Shown piece by piece: positions 36,870 through 46,077 of a stretch of 64,000 bases of DNA (the stretch's first letter is position 1; each line of letters begins with the position of its first letter). The notes under the pieces were generated by a model, which made no database searches, had not been told where the DNA came from, and was given only the letters and a program-made list of their open reading frames with translations. This DNA comes from Deltaproteobacteria bacterium HGW-Deltaproteobacteria-12 (GTDB taxonomy: Bacteria; Desulfobacterota; Syntrophia; Syntrophales; Smithellaceae): contig PHBK01000001.1 of NCBI GenBank assembly GCA_002840565.1, forward strand, positions 1 through 64,000. The letters are read 5' to 3'. Position numbers and translations under genes: made by a program.

Positions 36870-38462
36870 TCAAAACAATATGTTTAGCGCTATATGCCAG
36901 GCAGCGCTCCAGCGTGTTGTGTTTTCATCAGGATCAACGACGAAACCTAAATCAGTGGAAAGAGAGAATCTCTTGCCGTCGGTAATACGTAAACCGGGAC
37001 CAATACCGGCTATTTGAACGCTGGTCTCTCCCGGCAGGTAAGTTTTGCGAGACACATAACCCCGGTCGTAAAACGCCAATAACCGGGACTGAAAATCGGT
37101 CACACCAAACAGCTTGCTGATGTCCGGTGAATACAGCTCCAGACTCCCGGAATACCCCTCATCGTTGCTGAACTGTCTTTCCTGAAAACCGCGAACGGAG
37201 GTTGCACCGCCAATCCCATACTGTTCACCCGGCACAAGGCGATCATTGGTAAATTGTCCGTTAATCAGCGCCCGCACCTGCCAGTCTCCGCCGAAAGAAT
37301 ACGCGGCGTTGGCTCCGTAACGCAAAATATTATAACTGCCGGAGGAGCCTGTCCGGGCGGCTTCAAAGTCCACATCACTGTCCCTCCCGTCCCAATAGCC
37401 GGGAATGTTGTGCAAACCCGTCAGATAAAAACCGGCATTGATGTTCTCCATAGAGAACATCCCGGCATAGCTTATACTTACGGGATGTACCGTAACATTA
37501 TTGCCTATCTGTACTCCCAGGATGTTAACATTATTCTCATAGGCTCGGTAATCAATGGACAGGATAACCTTATGTTCGTAATTGCCGATTCTGGTGAGAT
37601 TCTGGTTGTAATGTATACCTAAAATTGTGCCTTTACCGCTCACGTTCATATCGGCTCCGGCGGCGCTGATTGTTCCGGAATCCACGTTCGAATAGGCGCC
37701 GATCATTTGTAACGATGAACCCAATGAATAAAACGGTATCTGATAACCGGCGCTGTAAATATTGACTTTATCGAGCTTCTCCGGAGCAGTAATATATTGC
37801 AGCGTCACGAGATGATCCCGGTTGAGTAAATTGGCGTGCTGCAGGAGGGCGCCCACGCGCGTGCGGCCGGTATCGCTGGTGCCCGTGTTGTCGAAGGTTA
37901 TGCCAGCTTTCCAGGGCCGCTCATCTTTAACCTCGATATTCGCGTCAACTTCATTTTCCTTGTCGCTGTTGAGTAATTGCAAATTGATCTTCTTGGCAGG
38001 ATTTTCATTGGCTTGCTTGAGGCTGCGGGATAGGTCATTGAGGTTCGGGGTCTCCCCCTGACGGAGAGCCGGCAGGCTCCGGCGGATATTAGCTTCATCA
38101 AAATAACGGTTGCCTTTGATCGTTAATTTCCCGATGCGGTTCTCCGTCACTTTCACACGAACGATGCCGCTTTCCATCTCCTGCTCGGGAAGCGCCACTG
38201 CGACCGTGGAATAGCCGAGACGGCGATAAGCATTTTCCAATGCGTCAATGGCTTCCTGCACGGTCCCGAAATCTCTGTCCTTGCCGGTAAAGGGAGCCAG
38301 CAGTTTTTCCATCCTGGCCGCATCGAGAAGGGTATTTCCCTCAACGCGAAATTGTTTAATCTCAAAGCGGGGCACCGCATCTTGTTTATCATCCGCGGCG
38401 TAAACGGCAAAAGCCGAAGAAAAGAGCAAAAGCAACAACAAAATCATTAAACGCGATCTCAT
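36870..38462 (-). CDS. Two-partner secretion outer-membrane transporter (TpsB)
   Basis: 530 residues. A signal peptide (LMILLLLLLFSSAFAVYA) precedes two POTRA-like domains (FEIKQFRVEGNTLLDAARME and RIGKLTIKGNRYFDEANIRR), then a beta barrel. The barrel has a conserved central motif (GIGGATSVRGFQERQFSNDEG, the VRGF/Y loop that plugs FhaC-type pores) and a terminal Phe (WHIALNILF). It should export the adjacent TpsA. It is not closely similar in sequence to the TpsB at 6297, so the two systems look paralogous rather than a recent duplication. Confidence 0.92.
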   Translation of the reverse strand: MRSRLMILLLLLLFSSAFAVYAADDKQDAVPRFEIKQFRVEGNTLLDAARMEKLLAPFTGKDRDFGTVQEAIDALENAYRRLGYSTVAVALPEQEMESGIVRVKVTENRIGKLTIKGNRYFDEANIRRSLPALRQGETPNLNDLSRSLKQANENPAKKINLQLLNSDKENEVDANIEVKDERPWKAGITFDNTGTSDTGRTRVGALLQHANLLNRDHLVTLQYITAPEKLDKVNIYSAGYQIPFYSLGSSLQMIGAYSNVDSGTISAAGADMNVSGKGTILGIHYNQNLTRIGNYEHKVILSIDYRAYENNVNILGVQIGNNVTVHPVSISYAGMFSMENINAGFYLTGLHNIPGYWDGRDSDVDFEAARTGSSGSYNILRYGANAAYSFGGDWQVRALINGQFTNDRLVPGEQYGIGGATSVRGFQERQFSNDEGYSGSLELYSPDISKLFGVTDFQSRLLAFYDRGYVSRKTYLPGETSVQIAGIGPGLRITDGKRFSLSTDLGFVVDPDENTTRWSAAWHIALNILF

Positions 38463-38684
38463 AAGTTAAGCTCACTTTCAATGAAGAAATTTCGACAGTA
38501 GATTAAATCTAACAATGTAAAATATCAAGCAAATATTTACGGTAGATATTTAAAGCCCGGATTGCCTGAAATAAAATGCTTGTAAATAGAAGATATAATT
38601 TTGCTTGCTGGCCCAGCTATATGCAGTTGGTTGCATGCCTTGTTAATCCCAGATTACGCAATAGAAAATATTTATAAAACAACG

Positions 38685-38783
38685 GTCTTTGCGAACGAAG
38701 TGACGACGCAATCTCATATAATCAATTGCTTAGATTGCTTCGCGGAGCCTGCACTGAGCGCAGCGAATGTGCTCGCAATGACA
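38685..38783. repeat. Dispersed CATTGCGAG-type repeat, copy 3 (inverted pair)
   Basis: GTCTTTGCGAACGAAG on the left and GCTCGCAATGAC on the right are inverted relative to each other, with a GATTGCTTCGC segment between. The family also occurs at 116-151 and 20828-20864. It lies upstream of the TpsB gene and beside the decayed nickel-transporter copy. The rest of 38463-38884 shows no gene. Confidence 0.5.
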
Positions 38784-38883
38784 GTCTCTCTAAAGCTTTA
38801 TACCCTATTGCGTAATCTGGTTCCTGCCAACTACTCTAACATATTTTGTCCAATCTGTGGGGTGCAGTCCGGATGTCTCTAAC

Positions 38884-39094
38884 CGGCCCATCGACTGCCA
38901 CCTTGCGTTCCCGAATCACGATACAGCGGGAGCAGACATCCAGGATCAGGTCGAGGTCGTGCGAGGCGATAATACGGGAGTGGGTGAATGTCTGTACGAA
39001 AGGTGGTGCGGTGGCCAAAGGCTAAATCATCATAAACGGAGGGAATGACAGACTGTCGGGAAAGAAGTCGTGGTGATGAGAAGCAGCGCGGCCC
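38884..39094 (-). pseudogene. Scrambled remnant of a nikQ-nikO (cbiQ-cbiO) pair
   Basis: 38884-38995 aligns with 56194-56305 in the intact ATP-binding gene, almost base for base from CCGAATCACGATACAGCGGG onward. The next stretches, 39000-39012 and 39014-39038, resemble 56431-56443 and about 56535-56560. 39040-39092 resembles 57220-57275 in the intact membrane gene (TCGGGAAAGAAGTCGTGG shared). The order is the same as in the intact operon, with three internal deletions. The translated minus-strand fragment still reads SRIIASHDLDLILDVCSRC. It is a decayed partial copy and cannot make a working protein. Confidence 0.75.
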
Positions 39095-39096
39095 TT

Positions 39097-40017
39097 TCAT
39101 GTCTTCAGAAACAGCCGCCAACCCGCCAGGAGTGATCCGCCAATTAAGTCCAGGGCTCCGGAAGCCTCGGCAATCGGAGTGAATCCGCAGGAGTCGCAGT
39201 TTATTTCTCCGCGGCTTTTTACATAGCAGCCCCTGGTTATTGTGCCGTCCGGATCAACATTGATCAATACATCATCATGGCAGCGCCAGTCATTTTTCAC
39301 CATGGCCAGAAGTGTGCTCCGGGAATTCAGAATCGGGAAACCCCGTTTTTTAAGTTCGATCAGCTTCTCAATAACGGCGCGGCGATCTTTCCCGGACAAA
39401 GCCAGATCAGTTTCTCCCTGATGGTAGGGATAGAAAAACTGGATGGTCATTCCCTGCACAGTCGGCATGCTTCGCACCAGCCCGGCCAGAGATTCCATTT
39501 CCCGCCAGTTGAGGCGATTCAGGGTGCAATGGATAAAAACCTTGCGGTGCTTAGTGCTCTGGAGGTTGGAGTAAACACGGTCAAAAGAGTTGCTTCGCAG
39601 TTTGTCCTGTGTTTCCTTCCTCCCGTCGAGGCTGACCCAGAGAATATCGGCGGGAACATCCATGGGCAGCGTTCCGTTGGTGGTCACCGCGACACGCAAA
39701 AAGCGCTTTCGCGCATAACGGACAAGGTCGTGCAGACGATATGTACCATCCTGCCATAACAGCGGCTCGCCGCCTTCAAAAACGACAATGCGGGTTCCGA
39801 GGCTGCACAGGTATTCCATAGCTGTAAGGGCTGTCTTCCAGGTCATATGGGCTTTTTCCTCAGCAGAACGCTGGTGAAAAGGGCAGGCCAGGCAAGCCAG
39901 GTTACACCGGTAGGTAAGCTTGAAACTGGCCAGCAGGGGAATTTTGCGCCCCCGGATTTTTCGCCCGAAGTAAAAAAGCGAAAGGTCAAGCGGCCAGGGG
40001 AGAGGTATAATCTTCAT
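39097..40017 (-). CDS. Radical SAM protein with SPASM-like cysteine tail
   Basis: 306 residues. The ATG at 40015-40017 shares one base with the stop of the upstream ATPase gene (TAATG), with the longer frame running through that gene. The radical SAM motif CNLACLAC lies near residue 40 (KLTYRCNLACLACPFHQRS), and VVFEGGEPLLW is the GGEP motif. The C-terminus has a cysteine group (CHDDVLINVDPDGTITRGC, NCDSCGF) typical of auxiliary Fe-S binding in SPASM-type enzymes. The substrate is unknown; no peptide precursor was recognised nearby. The gene ends 3 nt before the decayed nikQO copy, so its tail may have been altered by that insertion. Confidence 0.8.
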   Translation of the reverse strand: MKIIPLPWPLDLSLFYFGRKIRGRKIPLLASFKLTYRCNLACLACPFHQRSAEEKAHMTWKTALTAMEYLCSLGTRIVVFEGGEPLLWQDGTYRLHDLVRYARKRFLRVAVTTNGTLPMDVPADILWVSLDGRKETQDKLRSNSFDRVYSNLQSTKHRKVFIHCTLNRLNWREMESLAGLVRSMPTVQGMTIQFFYPYHQGETDLALSGKDRRAVIEKLIELKKRGFPILNSRSTLLAMVKNDWRCHDDVLINVDPDGTITRGCYVKSRGEINCDSCGFTPIAEASGALDLIGGSLLAGWRLFLKT

Positions 40018-41171
40018 TAGACTTTCGTTATCATCTGTATGTCTTGTAATGAGATCACCGTTACATTGCGATCCAGCGGATAGGATTCCTTTCCGGGATA
40101 AATAATCCAAAGATGCCCCAGAGACAACTCAGCTATCGCGGATCGCATAGACTGCGTAATGTTTGGCGCTTGAGCATATTTTACCTCAATTCCGTAGAGC
40201 CGACCTTTCTTTTGAAATATCAGATCAATCTCCGCTGCGGCATGAACGCCCCAAAAGAATACTTCATCTTCTTTGAGCTGCGCCGATTTCACTGCCTCTT
40301 CGAGAGCAAACCCTTCCCAGGAAGCGCCAAGTTTAGGGTGTGATAAAACGTCATTTTTATTTTCCAGTGCGAATAAAGCATGCAGGATCCCGGAATCACG
40401 AAAATAAATTTTCGGCCTTTTAATAATTCGCTTTTTCGTATTGGAATACCATGGCCTTAATTGACGGATCATGAAGGTGCCGGAGAGTAAATCCAAATAT
40501 CGTTGCGCCGTATGATCAGAAACACCGAGGCTCCTGCCTATTTCCGATGCATTAAATACCTGACCATGATAATGGGCAAGCATTTTCCAGAAACGCCCTA
40601 GTGATTTGGCCGGTATATTAATGCCCAATTGCGGAATATCCCTTTCCAGAAACGTGGCAATAAAATCTTGCCGCCATTGATAGGATGCATCATCATTTGC
40701 CGCCAGAAAAGATCGAGGAAAAGCACCCCTTACCCACAGCTTTTCAGCTTTCGACGGACCCACAAGATGTGAAGAGAACCCGCTCATTTCCATATAACTA
40801 ATACGACCGGCCAGCGTTTCCGAGGACTGCCTGATTAAATCCCGCGATGCGGAACCCAGAATCAGATATTTTGCCTTCCTGTTGCGGTCGGCAAGTACAC
40901 GAAGTATAGGAAACAAATCAGGCACTCTTTGGATTTCATCAATCACTATCAGGCCGCTTGCATTTTCCAGCGCCAGCAACGGTTGCTCAAGTCGACCGGC
41001 ATCGCGCGGATTTTCCAGATCAAAAAAAGTGGTTTTGGATGACCATTGCGAAGAATACTGACGGGAAAGGGTTGTTTTGCCGCACTGCCTGGGTCCCAAA
41101 ATAGCAACAACAGGATTGCTCTTCACCAGCTTGTTTAACGTTTCAATCTCTGCAATTCTCTTTATTTGCAT
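40017..41171 (-). CDS. DUF4143-type P-loop ATPase
   Basis: 384 residues. Walker A is ILGPRQCGKTTLSRQY near residue 28 and Walker B is GLIVIDEIQRVPDLF near 95. The C-terminal half (LGVSDHTAQRYLDLLSGTFMIRQLRPW, ...DEVFFWGVHAAAEIDLIFQKKG, GIEVKYAQ) is the DUF4143 domain, which contains nuclease-like EID/EVK motifs. Such proteins are common solitary genes in prokaryotes, sometimes called archaeal-type ATPases. Their role is unclear, perhaps related to mobile elements. It is translationally coupled to the radical SAM gene through TAATG overlap. Confidence 0.88.
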   Translation of the reverse strand: MQIKRIAEIETLNKLVKSNPVVAILGPRQCGKTTLSRQYSSQWSSKTTFFDLENPRDAGRLEQPLLALENASGLIVIDEIQRVPDLFPILRVLADRNRKAKYLILGSASRDLIRQSSETLAGRISYMEMSGFSSHLVGPSKAEKLWVRGAFPRSFLAANDDASYQWRQDFIATFLERDIPQLGINIPAKSLGRFWKMLAHYHGQVFNASEIGRSLGVSDHTAQRYLDLLSGTFMIRQLRPWYSNTKKRIIKRPKIYFRDSGILHALFALENKNDVLSHPKLGASWEGFALEEAVKSAQLKEDEVFFWGVHAAAEIDLIFQKKGRLYGIEVKYAQAPNITQSMRSAIAELSLGHLWIIYPGKESYPLDRNVTVISLQDIQMITKV

Positions 41172-41261
41172 GGTATTATGCTATCATGAAAATTCGATAT
41201 GTCAAGTCGAATTATCACGATAGCCTGGATGGATGTCAATGCTCCGGATGGAGAGTCGGGA

Positions 41262-41978
41262 TTACATACCCATGTATGCCCGGCGGATCTCCTCGGAGTC
41301 CAGAAGTTCCTGCGCGCTTCCCGTATGAACGACCCGCCCGCTCTGGAGCACATAACCGCGATGGGCGATCTCCAGGGCCTCCTGGACCATCTGTTCGACA
41401 AGGAGAACCGTGACCCCTCTTTTGTTGATGGCCACGATGGTCTCCATCATCTTCTCCACCAGGGCCGGCATCAGACCCAGGGACATCTCGTCGAGGAGGA
41501 GCAGCTTGGGACGGGACATCAATCCCCGGGCGATGGCGAGCATCTGCTGTTCACCGCCGCTCAAGGTTTCTGCCGTCTGGCTCGATCGCTCTTTCAGCAC
41601 GGGGAAAAGCTCCAGCATCTCTTCCAGCCGTCGCTTGATTTCAGATTTCGATTTTTCGGTGTAGGCGCCCAGCAAGAGGTTCTGCTCGACCGACAGCTTG
41701 GTGAAAACGCGGCGTCCCTCGGGCACGTAGCTGATTCCGAGCGCCAGGGTCTGATGGGCGCGGAGGCGTGAAATGTCGCGGCCCTCGAAACGAATGACTC
41801 CGGTCAGCGGGTTATTCAGGCCGGCGATGGAGCGCATGGTGGTGCTCTTGCCGGCTCCGTTGGCCCCGACGACGGCCACCAGTTCGCCCGGCATAACCTC
41901 CAGAGTAATCCCAAAAACCACCGGCACCCCGTCGTAGCCAGCGTGCACGTCGGCCAGACTTAAAATCGGTTCAGGCAT
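41262..41978 (-). CDS. livF: Branched-chain amino acid ABC transporter, ATPase LivF
   Basis: 238 residues, the LivF length. Walker A is VVGANGAGKSTTMRSIAGL, the ABC signature LSGGEQQMLAIARGL and Walker B LLLLDEMSLGLMP. It overlaps livG by 8 nt and closes a livJHMGF operon in the usual order. It powers uptake of leucine-, isoleucine- or valine-type substrates, or of related amides or urea in some bacteria. Confidence 0.93.
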   Translation of the reverse strand: MPEPILSLADVHAGYDGVPVVFGITLEVMPGELVAVVGANGAGKSTTMRSIAGLNNPLTGVIRFEGRDISRLRAHQTLALGISYVPEGRRVFTKLSVEQNLLLGAYTEKSKSEIKRRLEEMLELFPVLKERSSQTAETLSGGEQQMLAIARGLMSRPKLLLLDEMSLGLMPALVEKMMETIVAINKRGVTVLLVEQMVQEALEIAHRGYVLQSGRVVHTGSAQELLDSEEIRRAYMGM

Positions 41979-42726
41979 TATTGCGTTCCTCCCTCTTGGC
42001 CTGCAGGCGCCGGCTGAACTTTGTGCCCAGATAGGCCGAGATTACGCGCTCGTCGTCGATGATCCGGTCGGGCGGTCCCTCGGCGATCTTGATGCCGCCG
42101 TCGAGGACCACGACCTTGTCGGCAATCGGCATGATGGCTTCCATAATGTGTTCGACGATGAGGAGAGTGATGCCCTGGCGGCGAATGCCATGGATCACTT
42201 CCAGGGCGCCCTTGACCTCGGTGGAGGTCAGGCCGGCCATGACTTCGTCGAGCATCAGCAGCTTGGGACCGGTGGCCAGTGCCCGCGCGAGCTCGAGGCG
42301 TTTTTTGCCTCCTATCGGCAGATCGCCGGCGGGCTTGTTGGTAAATTCAGCCAGGTTGCACATGCGGATGCACTCTTCGGCTGTTGCGCGGGCTTTTTTA
42401 CTGCCGGCTCCCTGTAGAAAAGCGCCCACCAGGACGTTGTCGAAGACCGTCATTTCCTTGAGCGGCCGCACGACCTGAAAGGTACGGACCGCGCCCAGGC
42501 GGGCAATACGGAAGGACGGGAGTCCCGTAATCTCGGTGCCGTCAAAAAAAATGCGGCCGGCGGTGGTCGGGTAAAGGCCGGAGATGCAGTTGAACAGGGT
42601 GGTTTTGCCGGCGCCGTTCGGTCCGATCAGACCGACGATCGTCCCCTGATCTACGGTGAAGCTGACCCGGTCGTTGGCGACCAGGGCCCCGAAATTTTTT
42701 GTCACATCGCGGACTTCAAGCAGCAT
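41971..42726 (-). CDS. livG: Branched-chain amino acid ABC transporter, ATPase LivG
   Basis: 251 residues from the ATG at 42724-42726, which overlaps livM by 11 nt; an in-frame extension is possible upstream but runs deep into livM. Walker A is GLIGPNGAGKTTLFNCISGL. The signature loop is degenerate (LPIGGKKRLELARAL), as is usual in LivG. Walker B is LLMLDEVMAGL. Together with LivF it forms the ATPase dimer of the transporter. Confidence 0.92.
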   Translation of the reverse strand: MLLEVRDVTKNFGALVANDRVSFTVDQGTIVGLIGPNGAGKTTLFNCISGLYPTTAGRIFFDGTEITGLPSFRIARLGAVRTFQVVRPLKEMTVFDNVLVGAFLQGAGSKKARATAEECIRMCNLAEFTNKPAGDLPIGGKKRLELARALATGPKLLMLDEVMAGLTSTEVKGALEVIHGIRRQGITLLIVEHIMEAIMPIADKVVVLDGGIKIAEGPPDRIIDDERVISAYLGTKFSRRLQAKREERNNA

Positions 42727-43738
42727 CAACGGATGTCCCCCTTTTTGCGGCGGCCCGCCGCCGGTCGATGCGTTTGGCGACGTCGCGGACAATCCCGCTG
42801 ATGCCCGCCGGTTGTTTGATGACAATGATGATGATCAGCACACCGAAAACGATGAGATCCACGCCGCCCCCCAGCCCCCCCCACAGGGCCCGGGTGTATT
42901 CCTGAAGCGGGATCAGCACCGCCGCCCCGAGGAGCGGCCCGGCCAGCGTTCCCGCCCCGCCCAGGATGGTGACGAGAACAAATTTCATGGACATGTCCAG
43001 GGACATGACCATTGACGGATCGACGCGCAGGTTATACTGCCCGAAAAAGGCGCCGCACAGAGCCGCCAGCGCCGCCGAGATGGCCATGGCGGTGAGCTTT
43101 ACAGCCTGGCTGTTGACGCCGAGCGACTCGGCGGTCTCCTGCCCTTCCCGCACGGCCCGAAGGTAGTAGCCGAAGCGGTGGGCTTCGAGAAACCGTACGA
43201 TGCCGAAGACCAGCACAAACAGCGCCAGAGCGCCGTAGTAGTAGCCGGTCTTGGTGTCATACCACATGAAGTTCTTGAGCCCCTGTTCCACAACGGGGTA
43301 GTCCAGTCCGAGGGCGCCGCCCACCCAGTACCAGACGAGAAACATCCGGTGGAATATCTCCACGATTGCGAATGTGGCGATGGCAAAATAGTGGCCGCTG
43401 AGCTTGAAGCAGGGGTAGCTGATCAGCACGGCCACCGCCGCCGCGGCTATCATGCCGATCACGATCCCGGGCCAGGGGCTGAGTCCGTAGGTGACCACGG
43501 CCATGCCCGCGCCGTAGGCCCCGATCCCGAAGAATACCGAGTGCCCGAAGGACGTCTGGCCTCCGTATCCGCCGATGATGTTCCAGGCCTGGGCCATGGC
43601 GGCAAACAAGAGAATCAGGATGAGGACGTGCATGAGAAAGGTGTTGGTCGTTATGGCGGACACGGCCGGCACCAGGGCCAGCACCACCAGGAGGGCCAGC
43701 CAGAAGAAGTCTTTGCGTTGCAGTGCGTGTTGATTCAT
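42716..43738 (-). CDS. livM: Branched-chain amino acid ABC transporter, permease LivM
   Basis: 340 residues with about 8-10 membrane helices. The conserved LivM segment is GYGGQTSFGHSVFFGIGAYGAG near residue 53, and the EAA-like loop lies in AVREGQETAESLGVN. The C-terminus (RRRAAAKRGTSVDAA) overlaps the livG start. It lies 4 nt beyond livH, within the operon livJ-H-M-G-F. Confidence 0.92.
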   Translation of the reverse strand: MNQHALQRKDFFWLALLVVLALVPAVSAITTNTFLMHVLILILLFAAMAQAWNIIGGYGGQTSFGHSVFFGIGAYGAGMAVVTYGLSPWPGIVIGMIAAAAVAVLISYPCFKLSGHYFAIATFAIVEIFHRMFLVWYWVGGALGLDYPVVEQGLKNFMWYDTKTGYYYGALALFVLVFGIVRFLEAHRFGYYLRAVREGQETAESLGVNSQAVKLTAMAISAALAALCGAFFGQYNLRVDPSMVMSLDMSMKFVLVTILGGAGTLAGPLLGAAVLIPLQEYTRALWGGLGGGVDLIVFGVLIIIIVIKQPAGISGIVRDVAKRIDRRRAAAKRGTSVDAA

Positions 43739-43742
43739 GAGG

Positions 43743-44603
43743 TTACCATCCGAAAATTCCCTTGGGCCGGAGGAAGACGAGGGCGAGGTAAAGCCCGAAA
43801 ACAGCCACGTACTTGAAGACCGGGGCTATGTAGAAGCCGCTGAGTGCTTCGACGATGCCAATGAGAAGCGCCGCCACCAAAGCTCCCGGAATACTGCCGA
43901 AGCCGCCCATGGCCACACAGACAAAAGCGATCAGGCTGAACATTGTGCCGACTTCCGGGTGCACGGCGAGGTAGGTGGGCATGACGCCGCCGGCGATGCC
44001 GACGATGGCCCCGCCGATGCCGAAGATCAGGAAATAGATCCGCTCGGTGTTGATGCCCATCAGCTCGGCAGCCTCCTTGTCCAGGGCCGTGGCCTGGACA
44101 GCCCAGCCGAAGCGCGTGCTTTTGGTCATGCCGTAGATCAGGCCCACGATGACCAGCGCCAGAATGGCCGTTACCAACTGGGGAATGGGTATGATCAGGA
44201 AGCCCAGCTGAAAAGTCTTATCTCCCAGCCAAGTGCCGGAGAGGATGCGAAAATTGGGACTGAACTGGTTCAAGCAGAGATTTTTGAGGAGCATGGCCAA
44301 ACCGAAGGTGGCCAGGAGCGCCGAAAGCGGTGGTTTGCCGATGGTATAGCGGATGATCAACCAGTAGGTCATGGCTCCCAGCATGAAGATGAAAATGCCG
44401 CCGGCAATCATAGAGACAAGGGGGTCCACGTGTAGCAGAAATCCCAGCCAGTAACTGACGTACATGGCGACCATCAGGTACTCGCCGTGAGCAAAGTTGA
44501 TCACGTCCATAACGCCCCAGATCAGGCATAGCCCGACCGCAACCAGGGCGTAGAGCATGCCGTTCAGCATGCCGTCCAGCAGTACTTGAAGAAGTGTTTC
44601 CAT
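43743..44603 (-). CDS. livH: Branched-chain amino acid ABC transporter, permease LivH
   Basis: 286 residues. The N-terminal signature is LDGMLNGMLYALVAVGLCLIWGVMDVINFAHGE, and a later EAA-type loop (RFGWAVQATALDKEAAELMGINTERI) contacts the ATPases. It has about seven to eight membrane helices. It follows the substrate-binding protein gene on the same strand after a 72-nt gap. Confidence 0.93.
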   Translation of the reverse strand: METLLQVLLDGMLNGMLYALVAVGLCLIWGVMDVINFAHGEYLMVAMYVSYWLGFLLHVDPLVSMIAGGIFIFMLGAMTYWLIIRYTIGKPPLSALLATFGLAMLLKNLCLNQFSPNFRILSGTWLGDKTFQLGFLIIPIPQLVTAILALVIVGLIYGMTKSTRFGWAVQATALDKEAAELMGINTERIYFLIFGIGGAIVGIAGGVMPTYLAVHPEVGTMFSLIAFVCVAMGGFGSIPGALVAALLIGIVEALSGFYIAPVFKYVAVFGLYLALVFLRPKGIFGW

Positions 44604-44675
44604 AGGGATTCTAAATGGCGATGCCGGAGGCCCGCAGCCCCCGGCATCGTTTCGGGTTATGGCATGCCGCGAGGG

Positions 44676-45953
44676 TTACCGTTTATCCCACGCCTTCATG
44701 GGGAAGACAACCTTGGAATCTGCACTCTCTTTCGGGAATACGCGCTTGTACTCGCCGCCCTGAAGCTGGGTGATGATGCTCAGGGAGAGTTTATTCTGAC
44801 CGCCCGGGGCAAAGGCCACCTTGCCGCTCAGGGACAGCGGGGAAATCCAAGTGTGGGCGTACAGGGTTTTGGCAACCGTTTCGGGATCAAGGGACCGGGC
44901 CTTTTCAATGGCCTGGGCCAGGACGAACATAGCCACTGATTCCTGGATGCTGTCGCTGTCGTAAGGCACGCCGTTTGTCTTGGTCTTGAAGATCTTCTCC
45001 ACCTCGGCTACGGCGGGCATCATTTGGGCGAACTGGGGAGAATAGCCCGTCGAACCCATGAAAAAGTTGGCATCCGGGCCAAGCTGTTTGGCAATGACCG
45101 GATCCTGGTAGCCGCTGCAGTAGTTGAGGGAGGCCCTGGGGATCCAGTTCATCTTCTTCATGGTCTTTACCATCAGTGCGTAGTCCGCTCCCAGCACGGC
45201 TCCGAAGAGCGCATCGGGGTTCTTGGATTTGAGGGTTTGCACTTCGCTGTCGAGATTAGTGGCGCCGGGCGTAAAGGGCACGTCAGTTATGACCTGGAAG
45301 CCGCCTGCTGCAGCGGCCTTCTTGGCTTCTTCGGCGGCATGTTTGCCGAACACGGAGTTTTCATAGATGAGACCGAGGGTCTTGATGTTGGCGTTGGCCT
45401 GGGTCTGGTTGAGCCATTTCAGAACCTCGACGAATTCGTGGGATTCGATCTCGTCGGTGGAAGCCGTGCGGAAGAAGAATTTCATATTGCGTTGAGTCAA
45501 TGCCGCCGAGCTGGAGGCTCCGCACATGAAGATCTTCTTGGCGCGTTCGGCCACGAAACTTGCCGGCATGCTCACGGAGCTGTTGTAGGCGCCGATGAGG
45601 CCCCAAACGCCTTCCTGGTTGATCAGCCTTTCGGCCTCGGCCTTGCCTACGTCGGCCTTGCCCTGGCTGTCAGCGTGGACGAGGACAAACTTGTACCCTT
45701 CGAGGAAGCCTTTCTTGTCGGCCAGGGGTACTTTGATATTGGGATATTTATTATTCAGAATCTCGACCGCTGTCTCTACGGCCGCTTTGCAGCGCTGGCC
45801 AGCCAGTGCTACCGGTCCGGTGAGGGGGAAAATCGTGCCGATCTTGATGACTTTTTCCTGGGCCGGGGCCAGGCTTGGGGAGACGCCGAGCAATGCGCAC
45901 AGTGCGACGACGACCAGGAGCCAGAATTTAATGCGGGATTTGTAATGAACCAT
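44676..45953 (-). CDS. Branched-chain amino acid ABC transporter, substrate-binding protein
   Basis: 425 residues from the ATG at 45951-45953, with GGAGGTCCCCG directly before it. A signal peptide (FWLLVVVALCALLGVSPSLAPAQ) is followed by a type I periplasmic-binding fold (IKIGTIFPLTGPVALAGQRC, YNSSVSMPASFVAERAKKIF, NSVFGKHAAEEAKKA). It is the first gene of the liv operon. The true ligand could be another amino acid or small amide; the sequence alone does not tell. Confidence 0.88.
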   Translation of the reverse strand: MVHYKSRIKFWLLVVVALCALLGVSPSLAPAQEKVIKIGTIFPLTGPVALAGQRCKAAVETAVEILNNKYPNIKVPLADKKGFLEGYKFVLVHADSQGKADVGKAEAERLINQEGVWGLIGAYNSSVSMPASFVAERAKKIFMCGASSSAALTQRNMKFFFRTASTDEIESHEFVEVLKWLNQTQANANIKTLGLIYENSVFGKHAAEEAKKAAAAGGFQVITDVPFTPGATNLDSEVQTLKSKNPDALFGAVLGADYALMVKTMKKMNWIPRASLNYCSGYQDPVIAKQLGPDANFFMGSTGYSPQFAQMMPAVAEVEKIFKTKTNGVPYDSDSIQESVAMFVLAQAIEKARSLDPETVAKTLYAHTWISPLSLSGKVAFAPGGQNKLSLSIITQLQGGEYKRVFPKESADSKVVFPMKAWDKR

Positions 45954-46077
45954 CGGGGACCTCCTTATTCGGTTTAGATTGGAATCGTGATGCTTTCCGT
46001 GTATTTCTTGACGCGGGAGCATATTTTAAGCCCCTTTGTAAGTCAAGGAGATTTTCCGTAATTTTCCGTAATGTCAA

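Noticed and set aside
43178-44435. Long plus-strand open frames opposite livM and livH
   Set aside because: Antisense shadows of GC-rich genes, with Gly/His/Asp-rich low-complexity products.
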